64,000 bases of DNA from Strigamia acuminata (Eukaryota; Arthropoda; Chilopoda; Geophilomorpha; Linotaeniidae): NCBI GenBank assembly GCA_949358305.1, contig OX442314.1, positions 14,191,060 through 14,255,059 on the forward strand, read 5' to 3'. The translations under genes were made by a program, and so were the position numbers. This document shows, piece by piece, positions 41,092-55,300 of this stretch. The notes beneath the pieces were generated by a model, which had not been told where the DNA came from, ran no database searches, and saw only the letters and a program-made list of their open reading frames with translations. Within the stretch, counting starts at the first letter, position 1. Every line of letters begins with the position of its first letter.

Positions 41092-44000
41092 TTACAAAAA
41101 GTCTTTAGTGTCTTGCTGACCACTAGGGGCGCTTGCAGGTGTAGTGCTACTGTCTCTATCTTGCTGCTCGATCTCCTCCAACAACAACCCCCTCATTTCC
41201 GAGTCGGTCGGAGACGGCCTCGGACTGCCGGCTCCGCTACTTTTCGATCTCGACCTGTGTTTTTTTTTCTTATGATGATGACCGTCTCCGTGCGACTTCC
41301 TCTCCTTTCTATGCCGACGAGACTCAGCATCTCCGGGCACCGGAGAAGCCGCAGCATCCAACTTGTGCTCCCGCCTCAACTGCTGTCCACTGCTGGTCGC
41401 ACTATTGGAACTACTTTCGTTCTCGGTGCCGGGACACGGTGATGTCAAAGACGTAGGCGTTGCGGGGACCCCAGTATTGGTTAGACGACTCATTGCTTCG
41501 GCTACGATTTCTTCTAGTCGTGCTAGACGAGTGTTGAGTTGCTGCAGTTGGTGTTTCACATCTGTTTTGAACTCACTTAAACTAGTTAAAATATGCTGCA
41601 AATCCACTGAATGCACTGGAGAACTAACAGGGGATGCTGAAGGTATCATAGGACTAAGAGGCACAACTAAACCACCCACACCTGTTCCACCTGTCCCACC
41701 TGTCCCACTAATACCGCCTGTTCCACCTGTTCCACCTGTTCCACCTGTTCCACCACCAATAACAACACCAGTTCCATCGCCGGATTCGTTTAGCCGTTGC
41801 TCCGTGCTCTTGGTGAAGCCACTATCGGTCGAATCGACTTTGCGAAGATTTGTCGGTGGATGTTTTGGCGGTTCCGGCTCGGCCGTCTCCTCGATCGTCT
41901 CTTGTCGACCCCCCAGCCGACCCCAGCGCGAAACTGGCCGCATGCCGCCGTTGGCTTTGGGGGTTTCCTTAGTGACGGGAAGAGCAATGGGCGGAACTGG
42001 TTGTTCGTTGGTATCCATGTTCTCCTTGTTTTCGCCTCCACCCGTGATCGCCCCCCAACCTCGGGAACCTTTGGGGCGGAGACGGGCGCTTTTGTCGTTC
42101 ACCTCGGCCACGAGTGCCAGTCGCGTGCTAGGCCGGCGCTCGCCCGGCGCGACTCCATCGGGCGGTGACACGGCATCCCCTCCTCCGCCCTCCCCACGTT
42201 CTGCATCTCCACTGTCAATTGAATGCGTAGGCGTTAAGGCAACACTGCCCGCTCTGCTGTCCGAAGATTTACGGAACCGGGAGAATAACTTTCGCACCAG
42301 ATGGTCTTGCGAGATCTCTTGAAGGGGCTCGTTTTTGCGCCGCTCTGCCAGCTCTCTCTCCCGCTTTACGTCTGCCACCTTGCGGAAGATGAGCTGAAAA
42401 GTACAAAAATTACAAAGATTAACGAGAAACAAAGTGTTTATTTTATTTTGTTTAGTTTTACTCACTCTGTGCCTCAGATTGTAGGTGAGGATGAGATTGC
42501 GTGCGAACGAGTTAGCGAACGCATGGTAAAAATCGAGCACCTCGAGCAATTGGTCTCGCTTGATGCTGTGGAGGTCACAGTAGGTTAAAGCGCGGACGTT
42601 CGCCGCTGATTGACCAACCGAGGCTTCTTTCCAGAACAAGTCTCCGAATACGTCGCCCTTGCCTGCGGACAGATTTGTTTTTGATGAGTGCCGTGTGCAT
42701 AATACTTAATGAGTTTTACCCATGATAGCCACAACCTCGTCGTCTTGGATGACCTCGAGGGAACCCATGACAACGAAACACAGGGAGTCGATGCTTTCTC
42801 CCGTGTGGAAGAGTAGATCGCCTGGTGCGCTGTGGCTCATTGTAAAATGCATGGCGAGGGCGCGTAAACATCCATCGCTCGCCAAACGGAAAGCGGGATG
42901 CTCGTTGAACACTTTGCGGTTCAGATGTACGCAAATGTCTGCCCGCATGTCTTTTGGGCAGTAGTTCAACACCTGCAATCATCGAATCAATGTAAACATT
43001 AGTTATTTCAATTTTCAGAAAACTTGTTTCTTTCCTCCTTTTAGCTTTTTATTTTAATGGGCATGTTGGATTTGTGTGGTTTTGGTTGCAGTAACTGGTG
43101 ATTAGAGAAGATTTTGCATTTTTGCAAGAATTTGTTTTGATTTGTGTGAAATTGTTTTGATTTGCAAGAATTTGCTTTGATTTTCTTTGTTTTTGCAACA
43201 AATTCCTTTGAATTGCAAGAAATTGTTTTGATTTACATGAATTTGCTTTGGATTTACAAGAATTTGCTTCGGATTTACCAGAATTTGCTTTGGATTTATA
43301 GTAATTTGCTTTGGTTTGCAAAAGTTCGTTTGAATTTATGTGATTTGGCTGCTCGTTGGATCGTAAGCTATTATGGACTTGTGTTAAGATTTAAATTCAA
43401 GTTAATTTACGTTTGTCATTTCGCTTGAAAGCTGCAAGAGAAGAACTACTTGTATGTTTTATCTCGCGGTAACATATTAGCACTTGTCAAACATTTTATG
43501 TGGCGTTAAAACAACTCCAGGAGCACTTTAAACTTGCCAGATAAAATGCTGCAACGTTTTTTTCCCTTTTTTTCCCTCTTCAAAATAACAAGAAACCATA
43601 TTTTCTAACTGCCACGCCACTTGAGACGCAAAGCCATCTCTCCTACCATCTCTTCTACAGTTCTACACCTTTTAATCATACTTCAAATCTAATGGATTAA
43701 CCTGAGATTGACAGTTGCATTTTTCCTTGTCAATCACAAAAACTGACATTTTTTTTAATGGCGTAGAAACACGCGTAGAAACACCAAGCAAGGATTATTC
43801 ATTGCTAAAAAATTTGTACACAGGACGCACGTACAACGAAGAAAAAGGGAGAAAGATGCAACATGCTACAATCGATAAAATTGAACATTAAAACTGACAA
43901 GTTCTTTCGCCGAATCTCCAGCTTTGACTGAGAAATTGAAAAGTTTAATTACTCGAAACAAGAACAAAGCCCGGCTGATGCCATTCTTCTTCCAGCTCCC

Positions 44001-47000
44001 TTAGGAATCAACGCTGTACCGTGTTAATGCACTGACGGTACAGTGCAGTCTCTATCCACTTTAAACTTTGTGTATGTATACTAATGTTTCCTAGCAACGG
44101 ACAGTTTATTTCCATCTCCATTCCCTTTTTAAAAGTTTCCACGAGGTTTTAAGATTTATCTATTTTTTTTACAACATCCTATAATGTGCTGTCGTCATAA
44201 ACGTGAGTTGCCATGGAAACGGAATTGTAGCTCCGAATGCTGCGCGGTATAAATTAGTTTAGCCAATTGGAATTAACCCGATGAATCGACGGGATGTGCA
44301 GATCAAACGAAAATGGAAAGCAAAAAATGCACTGTCGTTTTTAACAAAAGATAATTAATTAGAAACCGCACGTGATATTGTTCTCACCGTGAAACAATGG
44401 GGCATTGAATAGTCATGTCATATAGAGTTGTGTACATTTTCGTAACTTCCTGTTTATTATGCATTTCATTAGACTTTAAGTCAAATAATCGAATAATCAT
44501 CCCAAGATGGCCCTTGGTTTAAGGGGGGAACATAAGAATGGTCTTTTGGAACGAAACAACAAACTCCTATTGGTTGCAGGCTTGTAACCTAATAGCGCTT
44601 CTCAAAGTGGTGGTCCGCAAGATTACGCAAAGATTATATAGGCTTAGTGGAGCCAATGCTAGCTTACCGGTCCGTAAACTCATTGGGATAAAATATGATA
44701 CTGGTCCGTAAAACATAGGGACAAAAAAATGCCGGTCTGCTACTTACGGTATTACCTCGCTTTAAGCTGCATACCGTTGGACATGGGTTTACCAGGTTTT
44801 AGGAATTTCAGTCAAACAGTTTATATCGGCATGCCGGTTTAAAGTGAAACATGCCGGTATAAGTGAAAAGGCTGGGTTTTTTTTACTTAAAATCTTAGAA
44901 TCTGAGCCTGAAATTTGAGTTTTCTTAATTTTCTGAAGATTATTACTAAAATCTGGGTAAATTTATAGAAATTTAGGCCAATTTCCTACGTTTTGGACAT
45001 CTAAAAATGCTTTTTATGCTTATTTAAGCTCAATTCTTATTGAAAAAATTCGCACTCCCTTACACTGGCATGCCGGTGAAAAAAACAGGTTTTATCGGCC
45101 TGCCGGCAAAACTCGCATTATACCGGCATGCGGCTTAAAGCGGAGTAATACGGTAACATGATAACATATTTTGAGTAGCGCTGATCTAATGGAATTCGGG
45201 GGACTGTTTCCTTTAAGTGAAATTTGGCAAGAAGTGAGTTGAACCAGTGGGAGTTTGTTGCTTGGTTGTAAACAGGGTTTCTAGCTCACCTTGCTTGTAT
45301 CGATTCCTTTGGTTATGGCCCAAGTGGATACCACGTAGTCCATAACCCTTTCGCTTAAAGCCTTTGGGACCTCATGAAGTTTCATGAATTCTCTTACGTT
45401 ATTCAGCATCTCGTGGTAGCGTGCCGTAGCTGATGTCATTTGTTGAATAATTGTTGTCACGTGGCCGAAAATTGTCGCGTATAAAAGAGCTGCATTGTCG
45501 TGAAAAAAGGATGAATTAGTTTGCAAATTTGCAATGCGTTAAAGTGATGCGCAGCTGTGAAAACACGGGACTGCGCACCGTGGACAATTTCAATAAATTC
45601 TACATTGCAGTTGATGATTCTAGGCCTGGAATTAAGTGTGACCGCGGCCGTAGAGGGTTTAATTGCAGCGGTGTATGGGAATCATGGCAATTTGCTTACA
45701 ACAGTAAGTACACAATGAAAAGAAACATTTGCAGCTTAAGGTCAATTGTATTAAACTAGTAAACAGAAGCGAGAAATTTATTTTCAATTTGCAACGAAAA
45801 TATTAAAAAACGAAAATTTATTATGGTTTGGCGCATGCGCCTTTGTAGTTGTTGCTTCAGCTCGGTTTGTTACACTATTATTAGTATTATTAATATTTTT
45901 TTTTTATTTCTTTTTATTAAACTTGTAGCACCATAAAAAAGCAGTTGCAAAGCAACAGGGTCTATTCTAATCATAGATCACTGTTTGTTTACATACAAGG
46001 TGCGGTCGAAGTGGTACAAGAAAATCGAATAGTGTCACAAGGACTCAAATCCATGATTGATCTTTCTCGTTATCCTGCCCAGATACGTTTATAATACACT
46101 TACTGGCACTAGATGTCAGTAAAGTGAAGTTTATTGGCCAAAGAATTTGGAAAATGTTCGCAAGACTATGCAGAGCTGTGCAACAATATTGAGAAACAAT
46201 TTTTCTGTGTACTAGCTTCGCTTATTATTCTATATTTTGATGTAAATAATTAGTTAGGCTGAACAAAAGCATTCCCTGGTCCTTGACATTTTGATGGGAA
46301 TGTTATTTGACGTTTACTTACCACTGCTGGGCAAAAAGACAATAGTTGTGTTGTTTCAACATTAAAGTGCATATAACACACCAGCAGCTGCATTCAAAAA
46401 ATTGGCTTAAAAGCTTTTTGCTTTAAAGTTGCTTTGTCTTTGTTTTATGGTTACTTTTGTCTCCCAAAATGGAACGGTCCGACCACTGGGTGACCACTTA
46501 TGATTATGATCTAGAAAATGACAAGGAATGCACAGAAAAATAGAGAGATTTCACGATTTGCTGTGTTTTCAGTTCCTCACGAAACAAAAGCTCGAGTTTT
46601 TGAATGAAACTGCCCATTAAAAGTGCCAATGTGTGGGTTGCAACACGTGCAAAGCGTCGATGTGTTTTCTATAAACAAAACAAAATATTGCGTTGGAGCA
46701 AACAATTACGTCGTGAGAAATTGGCAATAAATTGCTCACAGCGTAACATACCGTAGTACAATGGGAAAAGTTATTACACTTAATTGCAACATGGGATTTT
46801 TGCGATTAACTAGCGAAGCTGTGGGCACGTGTGTAATAAAATGTCAATATTGGCCAAACATCCTCGTTTATAGCGTGCAAACAAATTCGACATCTGGTCT
46901 CAGTTTATATGGGCTTGTGAAGGATTTTTTTTTTTTATTTATTTTAAAATTATAAAATTTACCTCCGATTATCATCATACAGATTGTAAATATCTTCTCG

Positions 47001-50000
47001 TTGTCCGTGTCTGCGGCCACATTTCCAAACCCAACGCTCGTCATGCACGTCATAGTAAAATAAAGTGCGGTAACATACATAGTCCCACGACTGGGTCCAT
47101 TCTGCAGTTCGTACGTATTGTTGACGTAGGAGTACGGTGTAAATGTCACGTTACCCAGCTTCCACAGCCAGTTGTGCCGTAGGCCGTTTTCCGCATCACT
47201 CCGCCCGATGCTGTACCAAATGCACGCCAACCAGTGGGCTACGAGCATGTAGAAACAGAGCAGCAGGATGAGCATGGCCGCCCCGTACTCCAGATAGCGG
47301 TCAAGTTTGCGAACTACACGTCCCAATCGAAGTAATCGGACTACTTTAAGGGCACTGAACAGGCTGCCTATCCCCTATCAAACAACAAATAACACACGTA
47401 TAGGCATTAGGCAATTTTTGTTTAGACAAATTTACTTAAATTTTTATTTCAATTGCGTAACTGACCAAGTGTGTAGTGACCGTCGTACTGTCATACTGAA
47501 ACACTACTTTGTCTACGAAAAATACTTAGCCTGTTTTTTTTGGTGATGTGTAGATTTGTCTTCGATTTTTGACTTTTTGAATTTAAAAAAATATTAATTG
47601 GAATCGCCATTTTGAATTTTTGTTTCACATGTTGGTGGGTTCGGGATTTCAAGTAAACAAACCGTTGTTCGTTGGGTTTTCGGGTTTTATTTTTTAAATA
47701 TTTTACATTATTTTGGTTTGTTTGGTTTGTGTTTAGATGATCTGCGGTATAAATTGAAATTAAACTGTGATTTTCTCTCCATTTCAATTTAAACCAAGTA
47801 AAATGTACTTCAGGTAAAACCAATAATTGCCTATTTGGTTTCAACTTACGAATGCAACAGTTTGCGGTCGCCGGAAGGAGCAAACTGTCATTTGCAGTAG
47901 GAAATTTTGTGTTAAAGGTAGAAATACCACAACCATTCGTTAAGTGTGCAGTGTAGTGCACTGCACGGGAAGTTATTTGCTACTCGTACATTATTAATGT
48001 CAACCTGGCGAGTAGTTACTGAAACTGGACTTGAGGAGCGGATGCAGCAAACCGACCGAGATTGGCCATTCGTTTGTGTCTGGTTTTCATTACGTCGTCT
48101 ACAGCGAGGCTCGTGCCATTAGGACAAACCGCACGAGCCAACTGGGTATATTTACTGGGTTAGTAGCAGAAATAAATTATAACACATATCTGGACATTAA
48201 TCACGGATCGGGATCGGAATCGGTGATAAATGAAGACGCCCAACATGATTTCATGAGAGTACGATTTGCAATTGATTCGTCCCATAGCAATAAATCACGT
48301 TTTGGTAAACGACTTTGATGATATCCAATAAAGGAAATGTAAAATTGGAAATATTGCTGTCATTTTGAGTGTTTTATAACGTGGAAACGTAATAAACCCT
48401 TTAAAAGAATGCACCACTCGATGGAAAAAAATTGACTTGGGATTTTAATTATCTCGAAATGGGAAGAAAAAAAATCGTAATCATAAATTTAATAGTATCT
48501 TGTGGGCATTAAGAATTTGCTTCTCATTACAAAAATCAATTAAATGTAATTTAAAAACATGGTCGTCCATCTTCTATTTGTGTTTACGGTTTGGCCTACA
48601 CACTTGTCATTGTACGTGGAAAAAAAATTGAGTTTGAAACGTTGAAGTAGTAAATAGAGTGGGAAATGTAAAAAAAAAAAATGTAAAAAATTTATAAAAT
48701 GTATAAAAAAATAAAAAAAAAATGGCGTGCATCGTCGAAAGAAAATTGAGTGGAAAAAGCAACACGTCAAATGAGAAGTGTCTAGGCTCAAAGCGTGGTG
48801 TAAAAAACAAAAAAAAAAAAACAAGAAACCAAAATCAAGTTGAATTCAATTCCAGAGGTATGAGAATTTTCAGCCCCGAAAAAAATGCATTCATTTGAGA
48901 GCAAAAAATGTAAAATGTTTGAAACCAAAAATAAAAAATGGCGAATTAGAGACTAAGCTTAAATATTAAAAATGACGCACCGTAGCGTGTTTGTTATAAA
49001 TTTTGCGCGAGTGATCAAGTGCTGGCACGACTTACGGTGTATTTCCAATTGAATTGTAGTACTTACATCATCGGAGTCGGTCTTGCAATTACTTACGTCT
49101 TCATCGTGATCGAAGGCATTGAAGACATCATAAGGGAGGCACGAGAGAAGGTCAATGACAAACCAACTCTTGAGATAGTTCATGCGAATGATTTTTGGAT
49201 CACTGACAACTTCGCCACCAGGTCCCACGAATGTGGTGTGGAAATTGAGAACGATGTCTATGAAGAAAATCACGTCGACGATGCTGTCGACGACGAGCAG
49301 ACTCACGTCGTCGCTCGTCTTGTTCTTGAAGGCGACGTTGTACGGCACCATGATGGCCGTGTAGAAAGTAAGGCAAAGGATGATCCAGTCCCAGATTGCT
49401 TTGAAGGCGCAATAATGCAATAAAATGTGGGGCGGTGTTTTGGGCGCCTCCTGTCGGTATTGGGGTAAAACATCCGAAGTGAGGCTCATCACCTGTCATC
49501 AGCATCCAAACGGAAAATTTTTAAAATTTTATTTTTATTTATTTATTATTCATTATTCATATTTTGATTAATTCTTACGTGTCCGATATTGGCTTGCTTG
49601 GTGCTGCTGTCCTTGACAGCAGGCAAGTGCGATGAGAACTGCTGGACGAGCGCCGTTCGGCTCCGTGTCACCGAACGGGCCAAACGTGCGAATTTGCTCA
49701 GTCCCGCAGGTCCGCCTTTTGAAGAAAAGCCTTGTTTGAATAAAAGAATGGAATTAAGCACGCAACACTTAAATGTTAAGCTCACCTTTGATCGCTTCCG
49801 TCTCGATCGGCTCCTTCAGCGCCGTGATATCCCTGAAGGTGCACAGGAAGAGAACCACCATATCCCTCTCGTTCTTGATGGGTGTGATGCTGAACAGGAG
49901 CCATAGTGGAGTCTCTGTTGATTACCATACGAAATCACATCATTACACCTTTTACATAATTTGCCTACAATTAATTCGCTCTGGCTTGGCTTCATTTTCA

Positions 50001-50580
50001 ATCTTTTCAAGCGGAACTTAACACTGGCAAAATAATTTGCTTAATAGCTCATTTTTTGGATCAATCAAAAATAAAATATTTTTCTAACGAGTTTTCGTCC
50101 TAAACCTAAACCTTAGATTTGCCCAGGGTGTCGTGTGTTGCTGATGCGGCTCGAGTCCAAATTTTAGCAATTCATATTATCTCAAATGCTATTCGAGATA
50201 ATTGGGGAGAAGAAACTTTTGACTTTTTTTAAACGCTTGCAAGCTGCTCAGTTTTTGTGTTGTTGGCACGTTTTGGATGTAAAAGATTCTCCCGAGTGCA
50301 AATTTAGGATTATCTCAAGCAGTATCCGAGATAATGGGAAATCCCAAGAGAATAATAGCCTGTTATTTGTATATGTCTGAATAACCGTCGCGTGAAACGA
50401 GCCTTTATACAAAAGCGGGAATGACGCGTGTCTCCAATAGTGCCTGGCCGATTATCACTTTTGCATTTTAATCGCGCTGCATTTCGCCAATATATTTCCA
50501 CTGTTTTTGGCATGTGAATAAATTTGGGAAGAAAAAAAATCGGTTTGGAATTGATGAATTTTTGTGACATTAAAATTCTG

Positions 50581-50615
<35 letters not shown>

Positions 50616-52376
50616 TGACAGTTTCGTTTTAATTAATTCGATGCTACTAATTAAAAAGAGCCAAGATTTAGTTTTTTTTACAAAAAAGTTTGTATCAAAT
50701 GTCATCTCTTGCAATCTTATTCGTGTTCACGTGTTAATCGTTTACATGGAACCGAGGCCACCAAATTAAGGCAGTTCCGTATCTGATTGCACCCAAGTGA
50801 CACCCCCAGAGTACAGTTAAGCGTTTGATGGACCTCGCGCTATTGAATTTCATTACGTGATCTTGCTCTAATTAATTGCATTGTAATAAAACGCTGCGAA
50901 GCAGTGCAGGTGAACCCATTCTTTAATATTCTTCTGAGGCACGAAAAAATTCGCTTTATTATTCCCAACCGAAGATTCCCTCTCATTCCTAAATAGATAA
51001 CGCTATTAAATAACTAATTTTCCTAATTTTTTTTTTAAAAAAAATTTTAATTTAAATACTTTGTATTTTTGAAATTGGAATTAATTACGGTTACATCCGT
51101 TGAATAATCTCTGCAAACATATCCAATTTTTTTCTGCATGACAAGATACCATACAGCAACTGGAGGATGCTTATCCGTTGTCAGGGGCAACAACATCCAT
51201 GAAAGCGCTTGGTATTATGGAAAAGAAGGAAAAATAAGTTGACGTCATCGCCTGAACGAGACTAGGAACCTTCTAATGGAATATGTCGGCGATAAAAGAT
51301 GAAGTTGCACTCGAATAGGCGCGCAATTGAAGTCCTAAGTCACGTAGTTTCTGATGTAATTTAAAGCCGTGCGAGTGCGGGCCTGTTTCGAGTAAAGCGA
51401 GCGCACGCTCATTTGCATTAATGATGAGAAGTGTTGCACTATTCGCGGCGCGTACAGGTGCCTGCGTCTCGTTAATTTTTTAAGAAACCTTCGACTCAAC
51501 TCTTAGTATCGGGCGCTGGAAAGTGGGTCACGGCTCGATTCAATTACGGATTCAGAGGGAGGAAAAAAATAAAGGATGTGATGGATGTGTTAATGAGGCG
51601 GATGTTGCTTCAAATGGGTGACGTGGAGCGGATGACCAATTGTGTCGTTTTCACCAAGGGCGCTTTGAATGATTAATGCGATGACAGATTTGTTTTGACT
51701 CTGGCCCGAGTCGGCCGGTCGGCACTTGTGAATTGTAGCATAAAGTGAGATCATATTTTCCGCATTTTCGATCGCATTTGTTATCTGTTTGACAGGTCAA
51801 TATTTTTTTTCTTTTTCTTTTTTTAAATACTGGGAATTTGAGAAATGGGTTGCTCTATTGCCCCTTAAGTCTCGAGTCCTACTCCACACCTTCGAGTGCG
51901 ATGAATCGTCTCCAACGAGAGAAATAAACCGAACAATGAGTGAAGTATGAACATGCGAACGAGTGGTCGATTTTACGATTTAGTGCACGATTTAAATGGA
52001 GGGAAAAGTGTTTTTCCAGATGTTTGGAATTGGGTGTGAGGTGAAAAATAAGTTGGTTTTTGGACTCGTAAAAAGGAAATTAATTTTTTTTGAGTAATAA
52101 TATTGATTTTATAATATTTTCGTGGGTAAAATTGGTACTTACTGTTCTTCTTATAAAGAAGGATTTCGAACTGGTCTGCTTGCAACTGTTCTAAACACTG
52201 GTCCACCCGACCGACGATGTGCTTGTCGGTATCTTCACCGTACATGAATGTACAGCGGCATGACTTTTGCATGACTTCAGCCCGGTTATAACCGGACACT
52301 TTACAGAATTGTTCGTTGCAATAAACGATTGGGTAGTCCACAATCTGCGCGTTGGCGAGGAAGAAGCTGCTATCGG
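41092..52376 (-). CDS. eag: ether-a-go-go voltage-gated K+ channel, 5' partial
   Basis: KCNH-family potassium channel subunit, nine exons: 52376-52143, 49914-49786, 49730-49579, 49492-49097, 47374-46963, 45489-45290, 42972-42720, 42662-42466, 42393-41092. All phases fit, giving 1090 residues. Domains in order: PAS/PAC ([39 protein letters not shown]); linker [10 protein letters not shown]1-S4 with [15 protein letters not shown]; the pore with filter SVGFGN; C-linker; cyclic-nucleotide-binding homology domain ([17 protein letters not shown]); [11 protein letters not shown]; and a long disordered tail with Gly-Gly-Thr repeats and a coiled-coil-like segment ([15 protein letters not shown]). The close match to Drosophila Eag over the PAS, pore and CNBHD regions separates it from erg/sei and Elk. 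The first coding exon (N-terminal cap) is not found in the window. Channels act as tetramers in the neuronal plasma membrane. Confidence 0.95.
43121..43345. repeat. degenerate tandem repeat (about 17-21 bp unit)
   Basis: Ten or so imperfect copies of a unit like GAATTTGCTTTGGATTTACA in an eag intron. It is responsible for a spurious lysine/asparagine/serine-rich ORF on the - strand. Confidence 0.8.
43346..44746. other. eag: eag intron, left part
   Basis: Intron sequence between the coding exons at 42972 and 45290. No exon or element recognised apart from the tandem repeat to its left and the MITE to its right. Confidence 0.6.
44747..45153. mobile_element. Tigger-like MITE, about 407 bp
   Basis: Ends are inverted repeats: left CGGTATTACCTCGCTTTAAG, right (reverse complement) CCGTATTACTCCGCTTTAAG, flanked by TA. 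Internal copies of CGGCATGCCGGTTTAAAG-like motifs resemble sub-terminal repeats. It lies in an eag intron. No transposase. Confidence 0.7.
45490..46962. other. eag: eag intron
   Basis: 1.47 kb between the pore exon and the S6/C-linker exon. No further exon or element recognised. Confidence 0.6.
47375..49096. other. eag: eag intron
   Basis: 1.72 kb separating the S1-S3 exon from the S4-pore exon. Holds A-runs and T-runs but no supported gene. ORFs here lack family similarity. Confidence 0.6.
49915..52142. other. eag: eag intron within PAS domain
   Basis: 2.2 kb intron splitting the PAS coding sequence after YKKN. Contains a 29-base poly-A run (50585-50613). No other exon seen. Confidence 0.6.
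50585..50613. repeat. poly-A run (29)
   Basis: Uninterrupted A29 in the eag intron. Could be a retroposon tail, but no recognisable retroposed body lies upstream on either side. Confidence 0.85.
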
Positions 52377-55300
52377 CTGTAAAAAGAGAAAAAAAAATGT
52401 ATAATTGAGATGAATTAATTTAATAATGGGTAAAAAATTATTTAAAATTTTTTTTTTGAATATTAATTTTTATGATTTTGCTTGAAGTTATTTATAAAAC
52501 ATCATTTGTTAATTTGTTAATGAAGTTTTGGAAATGTCGAGAGCGCTGTTGGCAATGCAAGTTGAGTGTAGAAATGAAAAGCCGAACTTCGGGGAGCTTC
52601 TTAATGTGAAACGAAGCTGGCAGGAACATTGAATAAATAATAATGTGCAGATAAGTTTTCAAAACTGCCAAAAACACGAACAACAAAAATATATTTTTTT
52701 TTGTTTTGTTTGTTTAAAATTTTTTTTTTTTTAAACATTATATCATTTAAGCTGAAAGTAATTTTTTTGCTTACATTTCTTTTTTCAAATTACTTTTTTT
52801 CTAAAAAAAAAAAATAAAATAAAATAAAAAAAAAATGTTTTCTTCCTGAATGGAATGAAAACGTACTCTTGAGTCAAAATAAACACAAATTGCAAAGTGG
52901 ACGGAAACTAATGTTTTGTTTGTCAATGGAATAAAAATAAATAAACAAACAGTTGGAAACGTGGAAATGTGTTCGTTATAAACGACTTACACATCTTTTT
53001 AAATGCCATTTAACTATAAACACATTAATTATTTAATTAATTAATTAATTATCTCGGTAAGCTCCCACTTTGACATGGCAGTGTGTTACTCAAATCATTA
53101 AAATTCAACGACGCTTCATACATTTGTCATTGCCTCGACAATTGATAAACCTATTTATAGTGTCCTGTTTTGTGTTTACATTCCATTCCAAATAGAATTA
53201 GTTTACCTGACACATTTGTCGTCGTTAAGACTTGATGTATGTTCGAAACGAAACCGGTTTAATATTACGTTAAAAATCAAGAAGTCAAATTAGGGAGTGC
53301 ACTGGGACTTGGCAACGGATTAACGGTTCCTCAACCTACTCCGTGCCTACTTTATGCATTATTTCGTCAATTAAAGGTGATGACTTTTTTATGTCGGCTT
53401 AGACAACGGCTTTTAGGGATTAAGGGATGAGAAAGATTGTTGAAAGATGCTAAATCCTGTTTCCATTACGAAGGAAATCGATTTTATTTGAATATTCTTT
53501 TGTGCATAAATTAATCGATTTTATGGTTGCTAGTAAAAATGATGAAATTTTAATGTTTGAGTATGTTAAGAATGTCGCATCGATTATTTCATCACAGGGC
53601 ATGATTGTTGAAAGGTTGTCCGATCGACACCGAATGTCAGAAATTATTTCCCATGATTAGTAATTAACAAATCACAGCGCACGTTAATCAAAAGTAGTGC
53701 AATCAATATTATATTAGAGCGGTAGGGGTAATACCTTGGGTAATATATCCTCAACAATAGGTTTTTTGTGGCGTGCCACTAGATGTCACGTAAGTGTTTG
53801 GTCTAACCAATCAATTCCTTGGACAGGAGTTTGTGTGAGATTGCCAGATTGGGCAAGGTCAGGCGTGAGATCAGGCACGAGATTGCAATACTAAGTTCAC
53901 ATCAACAGAAAGAGAAACCCATAACCGTAAAGGAGTAACTAAAGAAAATTCATGGTCTACTTCCCGCCCCCAAATTTCTCTAAATACGGAAATGAAGTTA
54001 TTGCATTGAAGAAGCTAAAATTAGTGTTATAAACACAAAAGGCGCATTCAAAGTTTAAGTTTACGTCGTTTTTGGCATTTATTTATACAAACGGCCAAAA
54101 CAGAATACAAAAATATGCCTAACTAAGAATGTGTGTGAGACAATTTCGTCTTTCTTGCACTAGGCGGTAAAACAGATGGGCTGCAACAATCGGACGGAAA
54201 TTCAAACAAACAGTGCGACGCAACATACGCAGCCGCGCGTATGTTGACGACATAAACCAATACAGCAGATACAAACAACAACAAAGCCACACTCACAACT
54301 CACACAGTAGGCACATCAGCCCCTTTGCATTTTTTGGGCCTGTTTATGCTGTAGTTTTTGCATCTCGGCAAAAACCACTCCAAAGTGGGGTTTTTGGTGA
54401 AAGTTATTGGCTATTTTTGGTGTCATTTCTTTTACATAAACGACATAAACAGACATTTTGAATGCACCTGAAGTTAATGTGTAGTACAGTGGTTATGTTC
54501 TTTGTAAACATGTCAGTTTGATTGATTAATTAAGAGCGTTTCGGTTCGTGATTCTGTTGGGAGTCCAGGTAGAGTACCATTGGTAGAGTACCTGTCCGGC
54601 AAATGGGAGATATGGTTTCAAAGTAGACCTTGAATTGTATCTAAATACAAAAATGAAGTTCCAGCATTGAAGAATCTAAAGTAATAACGGAATGGTTCGC
54701 ACTAGTTGCTCCAATATTTATTCGATTTCATTTGCTTCTGAACTAAGGGGTATTTTTTTTGTCTGAAATAGGAAACGTCTGAACCAATTGTATAATTTTG
54801 GTCTTGAATCTAACCACATTGGGTTTCCCACATGCACTTGTTTCTTCCATTACTGTGAACACAGATCTTCAGCAATAGTACTTTTCATTATCGATTTTTT
54901 TTCCGTCTAGATTTATATAATGATTGGTATAAAAAATAAAATTTCAAAACTGGATTGATATTTTCAAATAGAGAAGCGCGATTTTCTCAGCAGCTGCGGT
55001 TTTATAAAAGGATCGAAGATGTCTCATATCTGACAACATTCTATGATATCTGTAAGGCCAACTCGCGGACAGACATCAAGAATGAAGGATAACCGTGTAT
55101 ATATACATTTTTTTCATATTTGTTTTGTAGTTTTTCTTCTTTTGGCTGTTTTTCAGGTGCGATATATTTTTCCAGGAATTTTTATCTTTTATTTTCGTTA
55201 CGAATCTATAGAAAGTCGTAAAGAAACGATATAAATTTACCTATGGCATTGAGAATAATAGTAATAAATCTCGACGCCAGTGTTTGCAAAAAGCTATTAT

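Noticed and set aside
41363-42322. 319-codon + strand ORF
   Set aside because: Antisense shadow of the GC-rich eag C-terminal exon, with proline/valine repeats mirroring the Gly-Thr repeat.
46015-46060. tRNA-like B box (GGACTCAAATCC)
   Set aside because: No matching A box or cloverleaf arms at the right spacing.
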